From Flavobacteriaceae bacterium UBA3356 (GTDB lineage Bacteria > Bacteroidota > Bacteroidia > Flavobacteriales > Flavobacteriaceae), in the NCBI GenBank assembly GCA_002360635.1, contig DEQW01000012.1:125717-189716 (forward strand): a DNA stretch of 64,000 nt, given 5' to 3'. A program made the position numbers and the translations under genes. The notes beneath the pieces were generated by a model, which did no database searches, was not told where the DNA came from, and was given only the letters and a program-made list of their open reading frames with translations. Below are positions 41,246 through 50,292 of this stretch, piece after piece (positions within the stretch are counted from its first letter, which is position 1; the number at the start of each line of letters is the position of its first letter).

Positions 41246-42694
41246 TCAATTATTCTCTGAATACCCAACAGCTTTACCAATTAAGGTGGCCGTAGTACAA
41301 TCATTAATCTTTACATTCACAAAATCACCTACTTTATAATGTTCTTTTGGAAAAACCGCTACGGTGTTATGTTGGGTACGGCCGCTCCACTCTTTATCAC
41401 TTTTTTTGGATTCTTTTTCAATCAATACTTCTACTGTTTTACCTAAAAATTGTTTTGTCCGGTACGCGCTGTGCTGTTGCTGTAAGTTCACAATTTCGGT
41501 CAACCTGCGTTTTTTTGTTTCCTCAGGCACATCATCTTCCAGTTTGCGAGCAGCCATAGTACCTGGGCGTTCGGAATATTTAAACATATAGCCAAAACCA
41601 TATTTCACGTATTCCATTAGGGTTAATGTATCTTGATGGTCTTGTTCTGTCTCTGTAGGGAAACCAATTATCATATCCTGTGAAATAGAACAATCTGGAA
41701 TAATTTCACGTACTTTATCTATAAGTTCGAAATATTCTTCACGAGTGTGAAGGCGGTTCATTTCTTTTAAAATACGGGTGCTTCCGCTTTGTACGGGAAG
41801 GTGAATGTGGTTACATATATTTTTATGCTTTACCATGCTGTGCAACACATCTTCAGTCATATCTTGTGGATTGCTGGTTGAAAACCTTACGCGCATCTTG
41901 GGTTGTGCTGTTGCTACTAGTTCCAATAACCCTGCAAAATTAGTTGCCGTGGCCTTTTGCATATCGGTAGCATTCTTAAAATCTTTTTTCAGTCCGCCGC
42001 CATACCATAAGTAGCTATCTACATTTTGTCCTAAAAGCGTAATTTCTTTGTACCCTTTTTCAGCTAAATCGTTTACTTCTTTCAAAATACTTTGCGGGTC
42101 ACGACTGCGTTCACGTCCTCGAGTAAAGGGAACAACGCAGAACGTACACATATTGTCACACCCTCTGGTAATGCTCACTAAAGCGGTAACGCCATTGCTG
42201 TCCAACCTTACGGGAGCGACATCGCCGTAAGTTTCTTCTTTACTTAAAACTACATTTACCGCATCTCGGCCGGCTTCCACTTCTTCAATTAAGTTGGGAA
42301 GGTCTTTGTAAGCATCGGGACCTACCACCATATCCACGATTTTTTCTTCTTCTAGGAACTTACTTTTTAAACGTTCGGCCATGCAGCCCAATACACCCAC
42401 TTTCATTTTTGGATTCTCGCGCTTTACGGCGTTGTATTTTTCAAGTCGTTTTCTAACCGTTTGTTCGGCTTTATCGCGAATGGAGCACGTATTCACCAAC
42501 ACCAAGTCGGCTTCTTCCAGCTTTTGAGTAGTGTTGAATCCTTCTTTGGCAAGAATAGAAGCTACGATCTCACTGTCGCTAAAATTCATTTGGCAGCCGT
42601 AGCTTTCAATATAAAGTTTACGAGCGTTTTCTTTTTTAGGTTCTAGCACTAAGGCGTCGCCCTGTATGTTTTCGTCAATAATTTTCTCTTCCAT
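41246..42694 (-). CDS. miaB: MiaB, tRNA methylthiotransferase
   Basis: 482 residues. Radical-SAM enzyme that adds the 2-methylthio group to i6A37 of tRNAs. The N-terminal UPF0004 domain has Cys34 (YGCQMNFSDSE) and two further cysteines for the second iron-sulfur cluster (LVNTCSIRDKAEQ; GVLGCMAERL). The radical-SAM triad is CDNMCTFC. A TRAM RNA-binding domain closes the protein. All cluster cysteines are present. Confidence 0.96.
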   Translation of the reverse strand: MEEKIIDENIQGDALVLEPKKENARKLYIESYGCQMNFSDSEIVASILAKEGFNTTQKLEEADLVLVNTCSIRDKAEQTVRKRLEKYNAVKRENPKMKVGVLGCMAERLKSKFLEEEKIVDMVVGPDAYKDLPNLIEEVEAGRDAVNVVLSKEETYGDVAPVRLDSNGVTALVSITRGCDNMCTFCVVPFTRGRERSRDPQSILKEVNDLAEKGYKEITLLGQNVDSYLWYGGGLKKDFKNATDMQKATATNFAGLLELVATAQPKMRVRFSTSNPQDMTEDVLHSMVKHKNICNHIHLPVQSGSTRILKEMNRLHTREEYFELIDKVREIIPDCSISQDMIIGFPTETEQDHQDTLTLMEYVKYGFGYMFKYSERPGTMAARKLEDDVPEETKKRRLTEIVNLQQQHSAYRTKQFLGKTVEVLIEKESKKSDKEWSGRTQHNTVAVFPKEHYKVGDFVNVKINDCTTATLIGKAVGYSENN

Positions 42695-42830
42695 AGTTCA
42701 GTCTAAATAATATGAATTGTTGTAAGAAACAATTGGATTGGCAAAGATACAATTAAAAACCTGTTCGTGCCAAAATGGCAGATTTCTTTTTCATAAATTT
42801 ACAGTGTAATTAACTAAACCAATCAAAAAA

Positions 42831-43598
42831 ATGGAGCATTCTATATTTCAAAAAATTGCACAAGCCCCTAACTTGGATTTTGGCGATATATTATCGAAGA
42901 GTTTTAACCTTTTTAAAAAGGTCTGGATAGAAGGTACGGTGCATGTTTTAATTACACTTGCCATATCCATCCCAGTGATGATTTTGGCATATGTGCCATT
43001 GGTTCCTGTAATGATAAAGTCTGAGCAAATGCCATACGGACAAGAATTTAATCCTTTTACCGAATATCCGTTACCGGTAATTGTTGGATATTTCCTACTT
43101 TTATTTGTGTTGATATTTGTTTCACAAGTGTTTACCTATTGTATTTCTGCACACTTTTATAAAGTGGTTCAAAAAACAGACACAGGTAAACCAATGGATA
43201 CAGGCGGTTATTTTGTTTTTTTGAAACGTAATTTTAGTAAACTATTCGTTTTATCCTTAGCAGCAATGGGAATTGCCATTTTAGCTACGTTGTTGTGTTA
43301 TCTGCCTTTGTTTTACGTAATGGTGCCGCTACAATTATTTGTCGTTGTCTTTGCGTTTAACCCAGAGTTATCAGTTTCTCAAATAGTCAAAGCAAGCTTT
43401 AAGTTAGGGAATAAATTCTGGCTTATTATTTTTGGATTAATAATTATTTCGGGCCTCATTGCGCAATTAGGGATTTTACTGTGTTTTGTAGGAGTATTTG
43501 TAACTGCCTCTTTTGTGCACTTGCCTATGTATTATGTGTATAAAGATGCAATAGGTTTTGATGATGCCCCTTTGCCTTCGGAAACTACAACAATATAA
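42831..43598 (+). CDS. Multi-pass membrane protein, unknown
   Basis: 255 residues with about six membrane segments. The cytoplasmic N terminus (APNLDFGDILSKSFNLFKKVWIEG) is characteristic of a widespread Bacteroidetes membrane family distantly like the GDPD membrane domain; some relatives carry a misleading carotenoid-oxygenase label. No catalytic residues are evident. The gene is alone and convergent with the pyrophosphatase gene (9 bases apart). Confidence 0.7.
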   Translation: MEHSIFQKIAQAPNLDFGDILSKSFNLFKKVWIEGTVHVLITLAISIPVMILAYVPLVPVMIKSEQMPYGQEFNPFTEYPLPVIVGYFLLLFVLIFVSQVFTYCISAHFYKVVQKTDTGKPMDTGGYFVFLKRNFSKLFVLSLAAMGIAILATLLCYLPLFYVMVPLQLFVVVFAFNPELSVSQIVKASFKLGNKFWLIIFGLIIISGLIAQLGILLCFVGVFVTASFVHLPMYYVYKDAIGFDDAPLPSETTTI

Positions 43599-43607
43599 AA
43601 GTAAAGA

Positions 43608-44228
43608 CTATTGCTGTACGGCCTTTTTAATTTCAGCAAGCGCTTCTTTTTCATCACCCCAGCCTTCAATCGTGACGGTGTCGGTAGTATCATAGTTTGA
43701 AAACCAAAGTTCAATTATTTTAAGGGCGTCGGGATATTTTTCTGAAAATTCAATGAATGTGTTGGCCGAAACAGTTTGAAGCTTTTTTTCTGAAGGAATA
43801 CAAATTACCTTGTAATCTTTTTCACCGTTGTCCATTAATTTTAATACTCCAATAGGGGTAGTTTCCACTACAGAACCGGAAAGCAATTTTGAAGAAATAA
43901 CCAATGCATCTAACGGATCTCCGTCACCTCCTGTTTCAGAACTTGAATAGGTGGAAGGGATAAACCCGTAATTTCCAGGATAGGGCAAGTACTCGATAAT
44001 TCGGTCTTTCCCGTCTTGTTGATCTACTTTTAATTTTTTAAGTTCTTTGTTATATTCAACTTTAGTGTTGGTTCCGGCAGGGATTTCGACCACAACATTA
44101 ATTGTGTTGTTGTTTGAAAAGGTAGGAACGTCTGCTAATGATTGGCAGCCTTGAAACAAAAAGGAAACCATTGCAATTAAAATAAATCTTAAAACTAGAT
44201 AATTTCGATACGTATAATTTTTTTTCAT
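43608..44228 (-). CDS. ppa: Inorganic pyrophosphatase, exported lipoprotein form
   Basis: 206 residues from MKKNYTYRNYL at 44228; the frame stays open further upstream but would collide with topA. Unlike the ordinary cytoplasmic enzyme, it begins with a membrane segment ending FLFQGCQSLADV, a lipoprotein signal with Cys28, so it is probably attached to a membrane outside the cytoplasm. Family I active-site residues are present: KDRIIEYLPYPGNYGFIPSTY, then the DGDPLDALVISSKLLSGSVVE metal block and EKDYKVICIP. Exported PPases of this kind occur in Flavobacteriaceae; the source of periplasmic pyrophosphate is unknown. Confidence 0.9.
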   Translation of the reverse strand: MKKNYTYRNYLVLRFILIAMVSFLFQGCQSLADVPTFSNNNTINVVVEIPAGTNTKVEYNKELKKLKVDQQDGKDRIIEYLPYPGNYGFIPSTYSSSETGGDGDPLDALVISSKLLSGSVVETTPIGVLKLMDNGEKDYKVICIPSEKKLQTVSANTFIEFSEKYPDALKIIELWFSNYDTTDTVTIEGWGDEKEALAEIKKAVQQ

Positions 44229-44339
44229 TTGGCAAATGGCATTAAAATTTATACCTGTAATCTCTTGAAATTTTGGTTTATACCGTGTTAATGGAAGCCT
44301 AAATTTTACAACCTGAACAATGGAGTAAAAAAAATCACA

Positions 44340-44347
44340 TACTTTTG
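44340..44347 (+). promoter_or_regulatory. Promoter -7 box of topA
   Basis: TACTTTTG, 20 bases before the topA ATG; fits TAnnTTTG. Confidence 0.45.
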
Positions 44348-44367
44348 TAACCCAAACAAAATTGAAT

Positions 44368-46875
44368 ATGGCAAAGAATTTAGTGATAGTAGAGTCGCCC
44401 GCGAAGGCTAAAACCATTGAAAAATTTTTAGGAAAAGATTTCAAGGTTACTTCTAGTTTTGGGCACATTGCAGATCTGCCGTCAAAAGAAATTGGTGTTG
44501 ATACCGAAGGGGATTTTACTCCTAAATATATAGTGCCAAGCGATAAAAAAAGCTTGGTGAAAGATTTAAAAAAACAGGCAAGCAAAGCAGAAATGGTTTG
44601 GTTGGCCAGTGATGAGGACCGGGAAGGAGAGGCGATAGCATGGCATTTGGCCGAAGAACTGGACTTAAAGGACGAGAAAACAAAGCGTATCGTTTTTCAT
44701 GAAATCACTAAAACCGCAATCTTAAAAGCAATTGAAAATCCCCGCAAGATAGATTATAACCTTGTTAATGCACAGCAAGCCCGTCGTATTTTAGACCGTT
44801 TGGTAGGGTATGAGCTTTCGCCCGTTTTGTGGAGGAAAGTGAAAGGAGGGCTTTCTGCAGGACGCGTGCAAAGTGTTGCGGTGCGTTTAATTGTAGAGCG
44901 AGAACGTGATATAGAAGCGTTCAGCCCAGTTGCTTCGTATCGAGTGGATGCCGAATTTAAAACCGAAGACGGCAGCACCTTTAAAGCTAAAATTCCGAAG
45001 AATTTTGAAACCGAAAAAGAAGCACGGGCGTTTCTTCAGAAAAACATAGGGGCCAATTATAAAATAGCCGATTTAACCAAAAAACCTGCTAAAAAATCAC
45101 CCGCTCCACCGTTTACAACATCGACACTTCAGCAAGAAGCAGCGAGAAAACTATATTTTTCGGTAGGAAAAACGATGACCATCGCGCAACGTTTGTACGA
45201 AGCCGGTTTAATAACCTATATGCGTACCGATAGCGTCAACCTTTCTAACGATGCTAAAAAAGCAGCCGAAAAGGAAATTGGTTCTGCATACGGAGATAAA
45301 TACAGCAAACCACGTAATTACAAAGGAAAGTCTAAAGGAGCTCAAGAAGCACACGAAGCCATTCGCCCTACTGAAATGGCAAAGCATTCTATTAGTGGAG
45401 ATCGTGATCAAGAACGGTTGTACGATTTAATTTGGAAACGTACCATTGCTTCCCAAATGAGCGATGCGCAATTAGAGCGTACCAATGTTAAAATTGATGT
45501 GTTAGGGAAGGAAAAGGTTTCAGAGCAATTCACTGCCAATGGTGAAATGATAAAATTTGACGGTTTCCTTAAGGTATATTTAGAAGGTACAGATGCCGAA
45601 GATGAAGAAAAAGACGGTATGTTGCCTAACCTAACAAAAGGTGATGCGCTGGACAATAAGTTTATAACTGCTACCGAACGCTTTACAAGACCACCATACC
45701 GTTTTACCGAAGCTTCTTTGGTGAAACGGTTGGAAGAATTAGGTATCGGTCGTCCGTCTACTTATGCGCCAACTATTTCTACGATTATCAGCAGAAATTA
45801 CATTGAAAAAGGAACCGTCGAAGGTGTGGAGCGAAAATACATTCAGCTAACGCTAGCAAAAGAAGCGGTTAAAGATAAAACCTTGACCGAAACCGTTGGA
45901 AGTGATAAAGGGAAATTAGTGCCGACCGATATTGGTATGATAGTAAACGATTTTCTGGTAGATCACTTCGGAAATATCCTTGATTACAATTTTACGGCCA
46001 AAGTAGAAGAAGATTTTGATGACATTGCTGAAGGAAAAGAGGAATGGAAAGAAATGCTTCAAGATTTTTATAAAAAATTCCATCCTCACGTAGAAGATGT
46101 GCAGGAGAACGCCGAACGCGAAAGCGGGGAGCGTATTTTAGGCGAACACCCTGAAACAGGACGTACTATTTTGGTTCGATTGGGGAAATATGGCCCAATG
46201 GCTCAAATTGGAGCGCCAGATGATGAAGAAAAACAATTTGCTAGTTTACGTCCAGACCAGCAGCTTCATTTGGTAACGCTTGAAGAAGTATTGGATTTAT
46301 TTAAACTTCCAAAAGACTTAGGAGTGTACGATGGGGAAGAAGTAGAGACCAATAACGGTCGTTACGGGCCTTACGTACGATGGGGGAAAAAGTTTATCTC
46401 ACTTCCTAAAGGGATGGACCCGCTGGATGTAGATATGGCGAAAGCGAAGGAGTTGATTGAGGAAAAGAAAAAGGCCGATGCTCCTATATATGAATATGAA
46501 AGTCTTCCGGTTCAAAAAGGAGTAGGTCGTTTTGGTCCGTTTATCAAATGGAACAATATGTTTATTAACGTGAACAAAAAGTACGATTTTGATAACCTTT
46601 CCGAAGAAGACATCATCGAATTGATTGAAACCAAAAAACAAAAAGAAATTGACAAGCTCATAAACGAGTGGCCAGATGAGGGTATCCGTTTAGAAAAAGC
46701 ACGTTGGGGACGTTTCAATTTAATAAAAGGGAAAACAAAGGTGGAGTTGCCAAAATCCACAAAGGCAGATAAGATAACCCTTGATGAAGCTAAAGATATT
46801 TTAGAAAAGAAAGCCCCAAAAAAGAAAACCCGCAAAAAATCAACTAAAAAGAAATCCACAGCTAAGAAAAAATAA
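44368..46875 (+). CDS. topA: DNA topoisomerase I
   Basis: 835 residues from the ATG at 44368 (a TTG two codons earlier is possible). Type IA enzyme that relaxes negative supercoils. The TOPRIM domain has NLVIVESPAKAKTIEKFLG and SDEDREGEAIAWHL; the catalytic tyrosine is Tyr284 in ITYMRTDSVNLS. After the core (to about 580) there are several C-terminal topoisomerase repeats without zinc cysteines (GRTILVRLGKYGPMAQIG; NNGRYGPYVRWGKKFISL; GVGRFGPFIKWNNMFINV) and a Lys-rich tail. The stop overlaps the next start (TAATG). Confidence 0.97.
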   Translation: MAKNLVIVESPAKAKTIEKFLGKDFKVTSSFGHIADLPSKEIGVDTEGDFTPKYIVPSDKKSLVKDLKKQASKAEMVWLASDEDREGEAIAWHLAEELDLKDEKTKRIVFHEITKTAILKAIENPRKIDYNLVNAQQARRILDRLVGYELSPVLWRKVKGGLSAGRVQSVAVRLIVERERDIEAFSPVASYRVDAEFKTEDGSTFKAKIPKNFETEKEARAFLQKNIGANYKIADLTKKPAKKSPAPPFTTSTLQQEAARKLYFSVGKTMTIAQRLYEAGLITYMRTDSVNLSNDAKKAAEKEIGSAYGDKYSKPRNYKGKSKGAQEAHEAIRPTEMAKHSISGDRDQERLYDLIWKRTIASQMSDAQLERTNVKIDVLGKEKVSEQFTANGEMIKFDGFLKVYLEGTDAEDEEKDGMLPNLTKGDALDNKFITATERFTRPPYRFTEASLVKRLEELGIGRPSTYAPTISTIISRNYIEKGTVEGVERKYIQLTLAKEAVKDKTLTETVGSDKGKLVPTDIGMIVNDFLVDHFGNILDYNFTAKVEEDFDDIAEGKEEWKEMLQDFYKKFHPHVEDVQENAERESGERILGEHPETGRTILVRLGKYGPMAQIGAPDDEEKQFASLRPDQQLHLVTLEEVLDLFKLPKDLGVYDGEEVETNNGRYGPYVRWGKKFISLPKGMDPLDVDMAKAKELIEEKKKADAPIYEYESLPVQKGVGRFGPFIKWNNMFINVNKKYDFDNLSEEDIIELIETKKQKEIDKLINEWPDEGIRLEKARWGRFNLIKGKTKVELPKSTKADKITLDEAKDILEKKAPKKKTRKKSTKKKSTAKKK

Positions 46876-48038
46876 TGATTGAATTTCTCTCGCCGGTTTC
46901 AAAAAATGTAATCGCCCACAAAGAAGTTTTACCGGAAGGTGTTTTAGGAAAGCAAATTAAGACTCACGCTACCACTGGGGATCTCCCTGATTTAAAAAGC
47001 GTAAAATTTGCTATTGTAGGAATTCTTGAAAACAGGAATGACGTAAATTTTATTGGAGAAGCGATTTCCCTAGATGCCTTTAGAAAAGCTTTTTACTCAT
47101 TGTATCCCGGAAATTGGTCACATTCTGTCATTGATATTGGTGATATTAATAAAGGTGAAACAGTTCAAGATACTTATTTTGCTGTAAAAACAGTGATAGA
47201 AGCACTGTTGAAAAAAGAGATAATCCCGCTAATTTTAGGGGGAAGTCAAGATCTTCTGTACGGTCATTATAGAGCTTATAACAGCCACGGAAATATGATT
47301 AACTTAGTAAATGTAGATACTAATTTTGATCTTGGTGATGCTGAAAAGCCTATCAATAATAAATCTTACGTAGGAAAGATCATTATAGATAAACCTTATA
47401 ATTTATTTAATTACAGTACCTTGGGGTATCAATCATATTTCAACCCTCCAGAAGAAATCGCTTTAATGGAAAAGTTGTATTTTGATGCCTACAGATTGGG
47501 TGAAATAACTCAGGATATTACAGTTGTAGAACCTATCTTGCGTGATGCCGATCTTGTAGCTTTGGATATTTCAGCAATAAAAAGTGCCGAAATGAGTTAT
47601 AACAATACGGCAAGTCCGAATGGATTTGATGGAAGGGAGATATGCGCTATTTCGCGTTATGCCGGGATAAGTAATAGAGTGAGCTCTTTTGGTGTTTATG
47701 AGTTGAAAAACTTTAAAAATGCTGAAACCGGAGCAATGATGGTGGCTCAAATACTTTGGTATTTTGTTGAAGGCGTAAATTTTAGGGTGAAAGAAGGTGA
47801 TTTCGATAATGAAAAGCTATACAACACCTATAAAGTACCAATAGACGATGACGTTTTAACCTTTAAAAAAAGCAATAAAACTGGTCGATGGTGGATAGAA
47901 TTGCCTTTTATTTCAAATGTTAATAATAAATTAAAAACACCAACGTTATTACCTTGCACTTATGGCGATTATTTGAGTGCAACCAATCAGGAAATTCCTG
48001 AGCGGTGGTTTAAAGCCCGCCGCAAAAACGAAGTATAA
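46875..48038 (+). CDS. Arginase/formimidoylglutamase-family protein with altered metal ligands
   Basis: 387 residues, ureohydrolase fold. Arginase-family enzymes bind two Mn ions through GGDHS, DAHxD and SxDxDxxDP. Here the matching places read GGSQD (122-126), VDTNFD (147-152) and ALDISAIKSA (229-238): the histidines are replaced by Gln and Asn, and the second aspartate of motif 3 by Ser. It is therefore probably not a normal Mn hydrolase, although annotation pipelines would call it formimidoylglutamase. It is translationally coupled to topA and lies directly upstream of gldK; this neighbourhood is common in Flavobacteriaceae. Confidence 0.75.
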   Translation: MIEFLSPVSKNVIAHKEVLPEGVLGKQIKTHATTGDLPDLKSVKFAIVGILENRNDVNFIGEAISLDAFRKAFYSLYPGNWSHSVIDIGDINKGETVQDTYFAVKTVIEALLKKEIIPLILGGSQDLLYGHYRAYNSHGNMINLVNVDTNFDLGDAEKPINNKSYVGKIIIDKPYNLFNYSTLGYQSYFNPPEEIALMEKLYFDAYRLGEITQDITVVEPILRDADLVALDISAIKSAEMSYNNTASPNGFDGREICAISRYAGISNRVSSFGVYELKNFKNAETGAMMVAQILWYFVEGVNFRVKEGDFDNEKLYNTYKVPIDDDVLTFKKSNKTGRWWIELPFISNVNNKLKTPTLLPCTYGDYLSATNQEIPERWFKARRKNEV

Positions 48039-48086
48039 TCTAACAAGCTAAGAACAACGAGAATTAAGGTTTTTTTAAGAAATATG

Positions 48087-48117
48087 TTGCTTTTTAAAAA
48101 TTTTATAAATAGGTTTA
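48087..48117 (+). promoter_or_regulatory. Promoter of the gldKLMN operon
   Basis: TTG at 48087-48089 and TAGGTTTA at 48110-48117, spaced by 20 bases; fits the Bacteroidetes consensus with one mismatch. Transcription would start near 48124, about 28 bases before gldK. Confidence 0.55.
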
Positions 48118-48151
48118 CGCCCTTAAATCTCGAAAATTTAACCTGATACCT

Positions 48152-49525
48152 ATGAAGAAGTTTATTGCATTAACTGCGATTGTTGCCTTTTTATTTAGTT
48201 GTAATTCCGGAGACCGGGGTGAACTAGTTGGCGCTGAAGGTAAAAAATGGCATCCCGAAAAACCATATGGGATGACCCTTATCCCAGGTGGATCTTTCAT
48301 CATGGGTAAAGCCGACGATGATTTTGTTGCCGTGAACGATGCGCCAACAAAAACCGTTACCGTCCGCTCCTTTTATATGGATGAAACCGAAATCACAAAT
48401 GCCGAATATCGACAGTTTGTAAATTGGGTGCGCGACTCTACTGTGCGCCTTAAATTAGCAATTTTAGCCGATGAGGTGGGTGCTACACCTGGTGATGGCG
48501 GTATTGGCGACTTTGCCTTTGTGGATCAAGAAAACGAGGAAATGACCCCGTGGGAACAATATAATTATGACAATTACTACGGAATGGGAGACGATTTCTA
48601 TGCCGGAAGAAAAATAAATAATGACATTGATTTAATTTGGGATACCTCAGAATTTCCTGACGAATACTATTCCGAAGTAATGGACACCATGTACATTCCT
48701 GCTGAAGAAGCTTATAATGGACAACGCACTATCGATGTGGATAAGTTGAAATTTCAATATACCTATATGGATATTGGTGCGGCGGCAAAAGCCAAAGGGA
48801 AAAATAGAAAAGACTTTATAAAGAAAGAGGAAATACAAATTTATCCGGATACCACAGTTTGGATTAAAGATTTCAACTATTCTTATAATGAGCCAATGCA
48901 TAATGATTATTTCTGGCACGAAGCCTACGGAGATTATCCGGTAGTTGGTGTAAGCTGGAAACAAGCTAAAGCCTTTTGTGCGTGGAGAACATTGTATAAA
49001 AATGCATATCAAAAATCAAGAGACCGTCAGCACGTAAACTCATTCCGTCTTCCAGGCGAAGCAGAGTGGGAGTATGCGGCTAGAGGTGGTCTAGAATCTG
49101 CAACTTTCCCATGGGGAGGTCCTTATGCTAAAAATGATAGAGGTTGTTTTATGGCCAACTTTAAACCATTACGTGGGGATTATGCTGCAGACCAAGCATT
49201 ATATACTGTAGAAGCAGATGCTTATGAGCCAAACGATTACAACCTGTACAATATGGCAGGAAACGTAAGTGAGTGGGTTGCATCTTCATACGATCCAGCT
49301 TCTTATGAATATTCATCAACAATGAACCCTAACGTAAACGACCCTGATAATATGCGTAAAGTTGTAAGGGGAGGTTCTTGGAAAGACGTTGCATACTTTC
49401 TGCAGGTAAGCACACGTGACTATGAATATGCAGATTCTGCCCGAAGCTATATTGGCTTCAGGACTGTACAAGACTATATGGGTACCGATGTTGTACTTAA
49501 TGAAAATCTTGGTGACGGACGATAA
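48152..49525 (+). CDS. gldK: GldK, type IX secretion ring lipoprotein
   Basis: 457 residues. Lipoprotein signal with Cys17 (AFLFSCNSG). The body is an FGE/SUMF1-type fold (PGGSFIMGKAD, DETEITNAEYRQFVNWV, LPGEAEWEYAARGG, NMAGNVSEWVASSYDP, RGGSWKDVAYFLQV) without the cysteines used by formylglycine enzymes, so it is structural. With GldN it forms the periplasmic ring attached to the outer membrane in the T9SS/gliding machine. First gene of gldKLMN. Confidence 0.97.
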   Translation: MKKFIALTAIVAFLFSCNSGDRGELVGAEGKKWHPEKPYGMTLIPGGSFIMGKADDDFVAVNDAPTKTVTVRSFYMDETEITNAEYRQFVNWVRDSTVRLKLAILADEVGATPGDGGIGDFAFVDQENEEMTPWEQYNYDNYYGMGDDFYAGRKINNDIDLIWDTSEFPDEYYSEVMDTMYIPAEEAYNGQRTIDVDKLKFQYTYMDIGAAAKAKGKNRKDFIKKEEIQIYPDTTVWIKDFNYSYNEPMHNDYFWHEAYGDYPVVGVSWKQAKAFCAWRTLYKNAYQKSRDRQHVNSFRLPGEAEWEYAARGGLESATFPWGGPYAKNDRGCFMANFKPLRGDYAADQALYTVEADAYEPNDYNLYNMAGNVSEWVASSYDPASYEYSSTMNPNVNDPDNMRKVVRGGSWKDVAYFLQVSTRDYEYADSARSYIGFRTVQDYMGTDVVLNENLGDGR

Positions 49526-49591
49526 GCCCCTGTCTTAACAACCAAACTAAACTATAAATCATACTAACTTAACTAAACTAAAACTTTAATT

Positions 49592-50248
49592 ATGGCACAG
49601 TCAAAATCATCTAAAAAACTGTTTAACATGGCCTATGGCCTTGGAGCTTCTATTGTAATCTTAGGAGCATTATTTAAAATCCTTCACTGGGAAATTAATT
49701 TAGGGTTTGTAAACCTTACTGGTGGATTTCTTTTAGCTGTAGGTCTTATTACCGAAGCAATCATTTTCGCTATTTCAGCTTTTGAACCAGTTGATGATGA
49801 TTTAGATTGGTCTTTGGTTTATCCAGAATTAGCAGGTGGTCAAACTAGAGGAAAAAAAGCAGAACAGCCACAGGACGCTGAAGGTCTTTTGTCTAAAAAA
49901 TTGGACGAAATGTTAAAAGATGCTCGCATTGATTCAGAATTAATGAACAGCTTAAGCACTAGCATTCGTTCTTTTGAAGGTGCCGCCAAAGGAATGGCTC
50001 CAACTGCTGAAGCGATGAGTTCAACAAAAAAATACAGCGAAGAAATGGCGTTGGCAGCAGCGCAAATGGAATCGTTGAACAGCTTGTATAAAGTACAAGT
50101 AGAATCTACCAGCCGTCAAGCGGAAGTAAACGAGCAAGTAGCAGAAAATGCTACTCAACTGAAACAACAAATGGAACATTTAGCTACTAACTTATCTTCT
50201 TTAAACGGAGTGTATGGTGGTATGCTTTCAGCAATGAATAGAAATTAA
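49592..50248 (+). CDS. gldL: GldL, type IX secretion motor membrane protein
   Basis: 218 residues. Two membrane segments at the N terminus (about 11-30 and 38-58: GASIVILGALFKILHWE and GGFLLAVGLITEAIIFAIS), the second with a buried Glu (ITEA) of the kind needed for proton-driven rotation in GldL, then a long cytoplasmic helical region. Forms the proton-powered motor with GldM. Confidence 0.96.
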   Translation: MAQSKSSKKLFNMAYGLGASIVILGALFKILHWEINLGFVNLTGGFLLAVGLITEAIIFAISAFEPVDDDLDWSLVYPELAGGQTRGKKAEQPQDAEGLLSKKLDEMLKDARIDSELMNSLSTSIRSFEGAAKGMAPTAEAMSSTKKYSEEMALAAAQMESLNSLYKVQVESTSRQAEVNEQVAENATQLKQQMEHLATNLSSLNGVYGGMLSAMNRN

Positions 50249-50292
50249 TCTGGTTTTCAAACCCTATATTTTAACTTTAAAAAAGAAAAAAC

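Noticed and set aside
44229..44585. 119-codon N-terminal extension of the pyrophosphatase
   Set aside because: Would overlap topA on the other strand; the residues match no domain, while a lipoprotein signal starts at 44228.
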